From the NCBI RefSeq assembly GCF_000282655.1, contig NZ_AKIV01000086.1, positions 1-50,477 on the forward strand: a DNA stretch of 50,477 bases. The letters run 5' to 3'. Shown here piece after piece: positions 34,370 through 41,107 of the stretch. A model generated the notes under the pieces. It saw only the letters and a list, made by a program, of their open reading frames with translations. It was not told the DNA's origin and searched no databases. This DNA is from Polaromonas sp. CF318 (lineage in GTDB: Bacteria > Pseudomonadota > Gammaproteobacteria > Burkholderiales > Burkholderiaceae_C). Within the stretch, counting starts at the first letter, position 1; the number at the start of each line of letters is the position of its first letter. The position numbers and the translations under genes were made by a program.

Positions 34370-34638
34370 TTTTCTTTCCCCTTATTCTTTTTTTCCATCC
34401 AATAAACCGATAGTCCGCATCGGCAACAGCCGCGGACTCAGGGTGCGGGCACTTTCAGGTGAAGGGCCTGGCCGTGAGATCTTTCGATGCCACGGCCTGG
34501 CGTCTTCGCCGTCCGGTGTCGCAGTACCTTCGCACTGGCAACTGTTGCCGGTGGGTGCTGGCCCCGCAAACCGCAGCGGTTTCCCGCTGCAAGCTGCATC
34601 CACTTTTCCCACTCGCGGCACGTCTTACTTCCAATAAA

Positions 34639-34657
34639 GCTGATTTTTCAGATCAGC
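34639..34657 (-). terminator. Hairpin with short T-run after T2 (possible attenuator)
   Basis: Minus strand GCTGAT-CTGAAAA-ATCAGC followed by TTTATT. The stem is only 6 bp and the T-run weak, so termination would be partial. It overlaps the last two bases of T2. If it works, it would release a leader RNA of roughly 280 nt and limit read-through into slipin. Confidence 0.4.
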
Positions 34658-34728
34658 GTTCGGCGGGAATCGAACCCGCGACATCCGTGTTAAAAACCCG
34701 GTGCTCTAACCTTCTGAGCTACAGAACG
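34656..34728 (-). tRNA. tRNA-Lys(UUU)-like module (T2) with unpaired acceptor, probably not a working tRNA
   Basis: All cloverleaf parts have canonical lengths: 7-base 5' acceptor CGTTCTG, TA, D arm GCTC-AGAAGGTTA-GAGC, A, anticodon arm CCGGG-TTTTTAA-CACGG (one mismatch), variable ATGTC, T arm GCGGG-TTCGATT-CCCGC, 3' acceptor CGAACGC. The anticodon is UUU (Lys). In the canonical register the acceptor strands do not pair, but a slipped register gives five pairs (CGTTC/GAACG). No CCA is encoded. It follows T3 with a two-base gap and lies in the rtc operon leader. Confidence 0.7.
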
Positions 34729-34730
34729 AT

Positions 34731-34793
34731 GGCATCAGGAATCGAACCTGACGGGGCGGCTTCTCTACCCGAGCCGCCCCTTGACCACATGCC
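34731..34793 (-). ncRNA. tRNA-like module T3
   Basis: Minus strand: GGCA (34793-34790), a nine-base single-stranded stretch TGTGGTCAA, a 9-bp hairpin GGGGCGGCT / AGCCGCCCC with a ten-base loop, one G, a perfect T arm TCAGG-TTCGATT-CCTGA (34751-34735) and TGCC (34734-34731) closing with GGCA. T arm stacked on an acceptor-like stem mimics tRNA, but the D arm is missing and the anticodon arm is over-long. The layout recalls the tRNA-like part of bacterial Y RNAs (analogy only). Confidence 0.6.
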
Positions 34794-34927
34794 TTGGCGC
34801 CAGCGCATCGGTTGCCGCGGCATACAGGAACCCCGGGACAAACCGGGCTTTCTGCACCAGCGGGGCCCGGTTTCCCGGAAACCCCTGCTTGTGAGCGAAC
34901 AACTTTCTCATCTGACATCCTCTTTAT

Positions 34928-34943
34928 TGCAGGCGCCATGCCA
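34928..34943 (-). promoter_or_regulatory. Sigma-54 promoter of the rtc operon
   Basis: Minus strand TGGCATGGCGCCTGCA matches the sigma-54 consensus (TGGCACG-N4-TTGCA) with GG and GC at the obligatory 10-base separation. Transcription would start near 34917 and run through the tRNA-like leader into slipin. RtcR, which has the sigma-54-contacting GAFTGA motif, is encoded divergently 138 bases away. Confidence 0.85.
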
Positions 34944-35006
34944 GCCTTGCGAAAAAGCCCCACGAAACCAAAAAGGCCATTGATTTAATTGAGTATTTTT
35001 TCAATG

Positions 35007-35026
35007 CATGGCACAAAACAGCCATG
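35007..35026. promoter_or_regulatory. Inverted repeat, candidate RtcR binding site
   Basis: CATGGC-N8-GCCATG is a perfect inverted repeat 64-83 bases upstream of the sigma-54 element, a normal distance for an enhancer-binding activator. A second perfect palindrome, TTTATAGCTATAAA, lies at 35050-35063 just before the rtcR start and may belong to the rtcR promoter or be a scattered AT-rich motif. Confidence 0.5.
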
Positions 35027-35080
35027 TCCAGGGGCGTATATTTCTGATTTTTATAGCTATAAAGCTAGTACATTAGAAAT

Positions 35081-36676
35081 ATGAAAAAGAAAGTGGTGAT
35101 GGGTTTCCTGGGCACGCAGCTTGATTCGGGCCTGGGCTCGGGACGATGGGAGAAATGGCGGCCCACGGTGTCGATCGCGCAGCACGAAGACCTGCTCATC
35201 GACCGGCTGGAGCTGATGCATGACGCGCGCAACAAGCCGCTGGCGGAGCGGGTTCGCGACGACGTGGCGCAACTCTCGCCCGGCACCGAGGTCCGCCTGG
35301 TCGAGATGAATCTGGCCAACCCCTGGGATTTCGGCGAGGTCTACGGCGCGCTCTATGACTGGATGCGCGCCTACAGCTTTGACACCGAGCACGAGGAATA
35401 CTGGGCCCACATCACCACCGGCACCCATGTCGCGCAGATCTGCCTGTTCCTGCTGGTGGAGGCGCGCTTTATCCCTGGCGTGCTGCTGCAGACAGCGCCA
35501 CCGCGGGGCCGGCAAGCGCAAGGCATAGGCAGCTACGAGCTGATCGACCTGGACCTGTCGCGTTACGACGCGATCAATGCGCGGCTGGCGGTCGCGCAGC
35601 AGGATGCGGTCTCCTTCCTCAAAAGCGGCATTGCCACGCGCAACCCGCGCTTTAACACCATGATCGAGGAAATCGAGCGCATCGCCGTGCAGAGCAAAGC
35701 GCCCATCCTGCTGACCGGGCCCACGGGCGCGGGCAAGTCCATGCTGGCGCGGCGCATCTACGAACTCAAAAAATCACGCCACCAGGTCGGCGGCGGTTTC
35801 GTCGATGTGAACTGCGCCACCCTGCACGGCGACGGCGCGGGCTCCACCCTGTTCGGCCACAAAAAGGGGGCTTTCACCGGCGCGGCCGGCGACCGCCCCG
35901 GCCTGTTGCGCACCGCCGACAAGGGCGTGCTGTTTCTCGACGAAATCGGCGAACTGGGCCTGGACGAGCAGGCCATGCTGCTCAAGGCCGTCGAGGAAAA
36001 GCGTTTCCTGCCCGTGGGCGCCGACAAGGAAGTGGAAAGCAGCTTCCAGCTGATCGCCGGCACCAACAAGGATTTGCGCGCGGAAGTCGCGCGCGGGCGC
36101 TTTCGCGAAGACCTGTTCGCGCGCATCAACCTGTGGACTTACACCCTGCCCGGCCTGGGCCAGCGCCGGGAAGACATAGAACCCAATATGGACCACCAGC
36201 TCATGCTGGCCTCTGAAGACCTGGGCCGCAAAACCCGAATGACCACCGAGGCCCGCGCCGCCTACCTGCGTTTCGCGCAGTCGGCCGAGGCCGTATGGAC
36301 CGGCAATTTCCGCGACCTGAGCGCCTCCATCACACGCCTTGCGACGCTGGGCGACAACGGCCGCATAGGACTGGCCCTGGTGGAAGCGGAGATCGCGCGG
36401 CTGCGCTGGCAGTGGCAGGCCACGGAAGCGCAAGTTGGCGCCGGCGGCGTCTCGCTCGCCGCCTTGATGGGCGGCGCCGCGGACGCGCTGGATTATTTTG
36501 ACCAGCTGCAGCTGCAGGCCGTGATCGAGGTGTGCCGCAAGAGCGCCTCCCTCAGCGACGCCGGGCGGGCCCTGTTCAATGTCTCGCGCACGCAGCGCAG
36601 CGTGGTCAACGACGCGGACCGGCTGCGCAAGTATTTGATGAAGTTTGACCTGACCTGGGAAAAGCTGTCGGCCTGA
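35081..36676 (+). CDS. rtcR: Sigma-54-dependent activator RtcR
   Basis: A 531-residue enhancer-binding protein. The N-terminal RtcR domain (about residues 1-185, a CARF-type fold) starts KKKVVMGFLGTQLDSGLG and is thought to sense RNA ends with cyclic phosphate. The AAA+ domain has Walker A GPTGAGKS near residue 213, the sigma-54 loop GAFTGA near 264 and Walker B VLFLDEIGE. A C-terminal helical DNA-binding part follows (SLSDAGRALFNVSRTQRS). It is divergent from the slipin-rtcB-rtcA operon, which has a matching sigma-54 promoter. Confidence 0.95.
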   Translation: MKKKVVMGFLGTQLDSGLGSGRWEKWRPTVSIAQHEDLLIDRLELMHDARNKPLAERVRDDVAQLSPGTEVRLVEMNLANPWDFGEVYGALYDWMRAYSFDTEHEEYWAHITTGTHVAQICLFLLVEARFIPGVLLQTAPPRGRQAQGIGSYELIDLDLSRYDAINARLAVAQQDAVSFLKSGIATRNPRFNTMIEEIERIAVQSKAPILLTGPTGAGKSMLARRIYELKKSRHQVGGGFVDVNCATLHGDGAGSTLFGHKKGAFTGAAGDRPGLLRTADKGVLFLDEIGELGLDEQAMLLKAVEEKRFLPVGADKEVESSFQLIAGTNKDLRAEVARGRFREDLFARINLWTYTLPGLGQRREDIEPNMDHQLMLASEDLGRKTRMTTEARAAYLRFAQSAEAVWTGNFRDLSASITRLATLGDNGRIGLALVEAEIARLRWQWQATEAQVGAGGVSLAALMGGAADALDYFDQLQLQAVIEVCRKSASLSDAGRALFNVSRTQRSVVNDADRLRKYLMKFDLTWEKLSA

Positions 36677-36699
36677 AGCCCCGGCAAACGCAGGGCCCG

Positions 36700-37308
36700 C
36701 TACTCGCTCATCACCACCAGTATCCGCGCGTCGGCACGGCCCAGCGAGGTATAGATGTGGCCCACGCCGCTGTTGAAGTAAGCCGACTCATGGCGCCCGA
36801 CTTCGACGATCTCACCGGTTTCAAACTCGATGCGCACCCGGCCTGAAAGCACCGTGACAAACTCCTGCCCGGGGTGGCGGATGAAGTCGGGGAATTGTTC
36901 CCGCTGCCGCGCCATGACGCGGCCCAGCACGGGCGTCATGCGTTTTCCCGGAAACCCGTTGGCCAGCGCGCGGTAGTCGTAGTGGCCCGAGCTGTAGGTC
37001 GCCTCCCCGTCCGCCTCAGACCACGCCACGACGGGCGCAGCACCCCCTGGAGGTGCCGCGCCACGCGCGTCTATCAGCTGCCCCACATCGAGCGCCAGCG
37101 CCCGGGCCACGGCGGCCAGCTTTTCATAGCTGACCGAGATCTGGCCCAGCTCCATCTTGGACAGGGTGGACAGCGCCACGCCGGAACGGCCGGACAAGTC
37201 CTTGAGCGTCAGCCGGCGCGCCTTGCGATGGCCGCGCAGGCTCAAACCGAGTTGCACGCGGTCGGCCTCGGGGGCGGGGGCAGGTGTGCGGGCGGAGCGT
37301 GCGGGCAT
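36700..37308 (-). CDS. XRE-family regulator with cupin domain
   Basis: A 202-residue regulator. The helix-turn-helix (about residues 18-75) contains LSLRGHRKARRLTLKDLSGR and SGVALSTLSKMELGQ; a C-terminal cupin (about 125-200) shows HPGQEFVTVLSGRVRIEF and a histidine in GVGHIYTS. This layout is common in repressors of amino-acid or polyamine catabolism. The ATG at 37308 follows AGGGA and gives the expected length. Divergent from the flavoenzyme at 37385 over a palindromic operator (37361-37382). The effector is unknown, possibly an amino acid. Confidence 0.88.
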   Translation of the reverse strand: MPARSARTPAPAPEADRVQLGLSLRGHRKARRLTLKDLSGRSGVALSTLSKMELGQISVSYEKLAAVARALALDVGQLIDARGAAPPGGAAPVVAWSEADGEATYSSGHYDYRALANGFPGKRMTPVLGRVMARQREQFPDFIRHPGQEFVTVLSGRVRIEFETGEIVEVGRHESAYFNSGVGHIYTSLGRADARILVVMSE

Positions 37309-37360
37309 GGTGTTTTCCCTGTTTTGGGGCCAAATCGGGTAAATCGGCTGGACAGGCACG

Positions 37361-37382
37361 ATTCTCGCATGTGAGAATTCTC
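37361..37382. promoter_or_regulatory. Palindromic operator at the start of the flavoenzyme gene
   Basis: ATTCTC-N6-GAGAAT (37361-37378) overlaps the perfect palindrome GAGAATTCTC (37373-37382); a further GAGAGAATT follows just inside the coding region. The palindrome ends three bases before the ATG at 37385 and so covers the ribosome-binding position. It is the likely site of the divergent XRE regulator. Confidence 0.55.
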
Positions 37383-37384
37383 AA

Positions 37385-38518
37385 ATGAGAGAATTTGACA
37401 TCCTTATCGTCGGCGCCGGCATTGCGGGCGCTTCCCTGGCCTGGCGCCTGGCCGGCCAGCGCAGCGTCGCGCTGCTCGAGCGCGAGTCCCAGCCGGGCTA
37501 CCACTCCACGGGCCGCTCGGCCGCCATGTTCATGGAAACTTATGGGCCGCCCATGGTGCGGGCGCTCACGCGCGCCAGCCGCGCCTTCTACGAGCGGCCG
37601 CCCGAGGGCTTCGCCCCGGACCTGATGCAGCCGCGCGGCGTGCTTTACCTGGCCACGCACGGCCAGGAACAGGAACTGGCGAGCACCCGCAAGGAATTGC
37701 TGACGAACTGCCCCGGCCTGCAGACGCTGGACGCCGGCACCACGCTGGCCCATGTGCCCTGCCTGCGGCCCGATCTGGTGCATGGATCGCTGTACGACGC
37801 CGGCGCGCAGGACATGGACGTGCACGCCCTGCACCAGGGTTTTCTGCGCGGCTTTCGCCAGAAGGCGGGGGCGGACGGCGAACTGCGCAACAGCGCCGGC
37901 GTGACGCGCGCCGCGCATGACGGCCGCTGCTGGACCGTGGAGCTCAGCGACGGCCAGGCCCTGCGCGCCCGCACCGTGGTGAATGCCGCGGGAGCCTGGG
38001 CCGATGAGCTGGCCGCCGTGTTCGGCGTGCGGCCCGTGGGCCTGGTGCCGCACCGGCGCAGCGCCTTCACCTTCAAGGCGCCCGAAGGCGTGGACCCTTC
38101 GCCCTGGCCGGCCGTGGTGGGTGTCGATGAAAGCTATTACTTCAAGCCCGACGCGGGCCAGTTGCTGGGTTCGCCCGCCAATGCGGACCCGACGGTGCCG
38201 CACGACGTGGTGCCCGAGGAACTGGACATCGCCATGGGCATACACCAGATTGAAAGCGTCACGACCCTCACCATACGCCGGCCCGCCAGCACCTGGGCCG
38301 GCCTGCGCTCCTTTGTGCCCGACGGCGAAATGGTGATAGGCCATGACGACGCCGGCCCCGGCTTTTTCTGGCTCGCGGCGCAGGGCGGCTACGGCATCCA
38401 GAGCGCGGCGGGCGCCAGCGCGCTGGCCGACGCATTGCTGCGCGATACCGGGCTGCCGGAAGAACTGCTGCAACAGGGCCTGGATGCCCGCGCACTGTCG
38501 CCCGCCCGCCTGCGATGA
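37385..38518 (+). CDS. FAD-dependent D-amino-acid dehydrogenase-like protein (DauA family)
   Basis: A 377-residue DAO-fold flavoprotein. The FAD dinucleotide-binding motif is FDILIVGAGIAGASLAW. GYHSTGRSAAMFMETYG, PHRRSAFTF, LLGSPANADP and TWAGLRSFVPDGEMV run closely parallel to Pseudomonas D-arginine dehydrogenase DauA as I remember it. The residues corresponding to DauA His48 and Glu87 (the latter reads the cationic side chain) appear to be Met and Val here, so D-arginine is probably not the substrate. The Tyr53 equivalent is kept. It precedes a Bug protein and an amidase, suggesting breakdown of an N-acyl or amide compound. Confidence 0.82.
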   Translation: MREFDILIVGAGIAGASLAWRLAGQRSVALLERESQPGYHSTGRSAAMFMETYGPPMVRALTRASRAFYERPPEGFAPDLMQPRGVLYLATHGQEQELASTRKELLTNCPGLQTLDAGTTLAHVPCLRPDLVHGSLYDAGAQDMDVHALHQGFLRGFRQKAGADGELRNSAGVTRAAHDGRCWTVELSDGQALRARTVVNAAGAWADELAAVFGVRPVGLVPHRRSAFTFKAPEGVDPSPWPAVVGVDESYYFKPDAGQLLGSPANADPTVPHDVVPEELDIAMGIHQIESVTTLTIRRPASTWAGLRSFVPDGEMVIGHDDAGPGFFWLAAQGGYGIQSAAGASALADALLRDTGLPEELLQQGLDARALSPARLR

Positions 38519-38571
38519 CCTTGACACCACCCCCGTCCCACTCTCGACCGAAACTTTAAAAGAGGCCTACC

Positions 38572-39570
38572 ATGCAACACATGTCATTCAATGCACTGCG
38601 CCGCACGCTGATCGCCGGCGGCGTCCTTTTCTGCGGGCTGGCAGCCGTGGGCGGGCCCGCCCACGCCGCCGACTTTCCGGAGCGGCCCATGACACTGGTC
38701 GCGCCCTTCCCGGCAGGCGGCGCGGCCGACGTGCTGGCGCGCATCCTGGGCAAGGCCCTGGGCGACCAGCTGGGCCAGCCCGTGGTGGTCGAGAACAAGC
38801 CGGGCGCCGGCACCGCCATAGGCGCGGCCGCGGTGGCAAGCGCCAAGCCCGACGGCTACACGCTGCTGGTGAGCTCGAACTCCACCTTCACGCTGAACCC
38901 GGCGCTGCAGCCCAAGCTGTCCTACGACCCGGCCAAGGGCTTTGACGCGGTCGGCCTGGTGGGCTCGGTGGCGCTGGCGATGCTGGTGAACCCCTCGGTC
39001 ACGGCTACCGACGTGCACCAGTTTGTGGCCACCGCCAAGGCCAACCCCGACAAATACGTTTATGGCAGTTTCGGCAACGGCACCAGTTCCAATTTCGCCG
39101 GCGCGATGTTCAACACGGCCACGGGCCTGAAGATGACGCATGTGCCCTACAAAGGCTCCGGCCCGCTGATGACCGACCTGATAGGCGGGCAGATTCCCGT
39201 TTCTTTCGACACCGTGGTCGCGGCATCGCAGCAGCTCAAGTCTGGCAAGATCCGTGTGCTGGCCGTGGCCATGAACAAGCGCTCGGCCCTGCTGCCGAAT
39301 GTGCCGACCATGGCCGAAGCCGGCTATCCCACTGTCGACATGAACGCCTGGCTGGCCGTGGTGGCGCCCAAGGGCGTGCCGGCGCCCGTCAAGGCGCGGC
39401 TCGAGAAAGCGCTGGCCACGGTGATGGCCAACCCCGAAACACTGGACAAGCTCAAGGCGGCCGGCTTCGAGCCCGGCTACACCGCCGTTACCGACTGGGC
39501 GGGCATGGTCACGGCCGAGATCGCGCGCATGAAGGCGCTGGCCGAACGCTCGCAAATCAAAACAGACTGA
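38572..39570 (+). CDS. Bug/TctC-family periplasmic binding protein
   Basis: A 332-residue binding protein with a signal peptide ending at AHA (about residue 33) before ADFPERPMTLVAPFPAGGAADVLAR. DGYTLLVSSNSTF, VPYKGSGPLMTDLIGGQIPV and LPNVPTMAEAGYP are family hallmarks. Ribosome site AAAAGAGG precedes the ATG. It follows the flavoenzyme by 53 bases and precedes the amidase by 13, so the three are probably one operon. Its ligand may be the amidase substrate (inference). No membrane component is present. Confidence 0.92.
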   Translation: MQHMSFNALRRTLIAGGVLFCGLAAVGGPAHAADFPERPMTLVAPFPAGGAADVLARILGKALGDQLGQPVVVENKPGAGTAIGAAAVASAKPDGYTLLVSSNSTFTLNPALQPKLSYDPAKGFDAVGLVGSVALAMLVNPSVTATDVHQFVATAKANPDKYVYGSFGNGTSSNFAGAMFNTATGLKMTHVPYKGSGPLMTDLIGGQIPVSFDTVVAASQQLKSGKIRVLAVAMNKRSALLPNVPTMAEAGYPTVDMNAWLAVVAPKGVPAPVKARLEKALATVMANPETLDKLKAAGFEPGYTAVTDWAGMVTAEIARMKALAERSQIKTD

Positions 39571-39583
39571 ACAAGACACTGCC

Positions 39584-41101
39584 ATGCCGTCCACCCTGCC
39601 AGACATCTCCGCCGTCGAACTCCGCCGCCTGATCGCCAGCCGCCAGGTGTCCCCGGTGGAGTTGATGGACGCCTGCATCAGCCGCATCGAGAGCCTCAAC
39701 CCGGCCATCAACGCGATCTGCGCGACCGACTTCACGCGGGCGCGCGAGGCGGCGCGTGAGGCCGAAGCGCAGGTGATGCGCGGCGGCCCGCTGGGACCTT
39801 TGCACGGGCTGCCGCTGGGCGTGAAGGACCTGCAGGACACCGCGGGCCTGCTGACCACCTACGGCAATGTGGGGCTGCGCGGCAACGTGCCGGCAAAAGA
39901 CAATGCACTCGTGGCGAAACTGCGCGCGGCGGGCGCCATCGTCACGGCCAAAACCAATGTGCCCGACATGGGCGCGGGTGCCAACACCCGCAACCCGGTC
40001 TGGGGCGCGACCGGCAACCCCTTCAACCCCTCGCTCAATGCGGGCGGCTCCTCGGGCGGCTCGGCCGCGGCGCTGGCGGCCGGCATGCTGCCTATCTGCA
40101 CCGGCTCGGACACCGGCGGCTCGTTGCGCATACCAGCCTCGCTGTGCGGCGTGGTCGGCCTGCGACCCTCGCCCGGGCTGGTCGCCAACGACGCGCGGCC
40201 GCTGGGCTGGTCGGTCATTTCAGTGCTCGGGCCCATGGGCCGCAATGTGGCAGACACGGCGCTGCTGATGTCCGCCAGCGTGGGCCCCGATGCGCGCGAC
40301 CCGCTGTCCTACCCGGTGGACGCCTCCGCCTTCTGGCCGCTCAAGCCGGTGGACCTCTCCACGCTGCGCGTAGGCACGACGGAAGATTTCGGTATGTGCA
40401 TCGTGGATCCCGAGATACGCCGCGTGTTTCGCCAGCGCGTGGAAGCCATACGGCCGCTGGTGGCGAGCTGCGAGCCGGTGGACCTGCAGCTGGGCGACGC
40501 CGACCGCGCCTTCGACACGCTGCGCGCCGAGAGCTTTGTCGCGGCCTTTGCCGACACCTACCGCAAGGCCCCGGAAACGCTGGGCCCGAATGTGCGCGAC
40601 AACATGGAAATCGCCGCGGCCATCACGCTGGCCGACCGCGCCTGGGCGCACCTGGAACAGACGCGCATCTCGCGCCGCTTTGCGAAAGCCTTCGAGCAGT
40701 ACGACCTGATCCTGGCGCCGGTCACGCCGGTCACACCCTTCCCGTGGACCGAGCTGTTCGCCGGCAACATAGCCGGCCAGGCCATGCGCAACTACTACCA
40801 TTGGCTGGGCCTGACCTATGTGGTGACGCTGGCCACCAACCCGGCGCTGGCCCTGCCCTGCGGCAGGGACGAGCACGGCATGCCCTTCGGCCTGCAGGTC
40901 ATAGGGCGGCTGCATGGCGATGCGAAGCTGCTGGCCGCGAGCCAGGCGCTGGAACAGGTGTTTGCGGGCAGCGACAACCTGCGCCGGCCTGTGCCCGACC
41001 TCCAGGCCCTGCAGGTGGCCAGGCCGGAGCTCAAGTCCATCGTGACGCATCCGCCCGAAACGGCGAGCGTCCAGGGCAGCGGCGGCCTGACGGCGGTCTG
41101 A
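39584..41101 (+). CDS. Amidase-signature hydrolase
   Basis: A 505-residue amidase. The Ser-cisSer-Lys triad is readable: Lys81 in LGVKDLQDT, Ser156 in AGGSSGGSAAALAAG and nucleophile Ser180 in GSDTGGSLRIPAS. The C-terminal part contains the LILAPVTPVTPFPW region and NPALALPCGRDEHGMPFGLQ. The substrate is not predictable; related enzymes act on small aliphatic or aryl amides. It is the last gene of the flavoenzyme-Bug-amidase group and converges with the TIR-like gene six bases later. Confidence 0.92.
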   Translation: MPSTLPDISAVELRRLIASRQVSPVELMDACISRIESLNPAINAICATDFTRAREAAREAEAQVMRGGPLGPLHGLPLGVKDLQDTAGLLTTYGNVGLRGNVPAKDNALVAKLRAAGAIVTAKTNVPDMGAGANTRNPVWGATGNPFNPSLNAGGSSGGSAAALAAGMLPICTGSDTGGSLRIPASLCGVVGLRPSPGLVANDARPLGWSVISVLGPMGRNVADTALLMSASVGPDARDPLSYPVDASAFWPLKPVDLSTLRVGTTEDFGMCIVDPEIRRVFRQRVEAIRPLVASCEPVDLQLGDADRAFDTLRAESFVAAFADTYRKAPETLGPNVRDNMEIAAAITLADRAWAHLEQTRISRRFAKAFEQYDLILAPVTPVTPFPWTELFAGNIAGQAMRNYYHWLGLTYVVTLATNPALALPCGRDEHGMPFGLQVIGRLHGDAKLLAASQALEQVFAGSDNLRRPVPDLQALQVARPELKSIVTHPPETASVQGSGGLTAV

Positions 41102-41107
41102 TGCCGC

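Larger units (their letters stand above)
34370..34917 (-). ncRNA. Structured leader RNA with two tandem tRNA-like modules
   Basis: The inferred 5' region of the sigma-54 transcript (start near 34917) carries no credible coding frame but many hairpins. In order: a GGGG...CCCC stem around CCGG-GAAA-CCGG, tRNA-like module T3 (34793-34731), module T2 (34728-34656), a hairpin with short T-run (34657-34639), GCAGCGG-GAAA-CCGCTGC (34590-34573), GGCAA-CAG-TTGCC (34549-34537) and GGCCGTG / CACGGCC (34497-34470). The density of perfect stems, two with GAAA loops, suggests a functional RNA. Boundaries are inferred. Confidence 0.6.

Noticed and set aside
34656..34728. Functional tRNA-Lys gene
   Set aside because: The acceptor strands do not pair in the canonical register, there is an anticodon-stem mismatch and no CCA is encoded; kept as a tRNA-like module.
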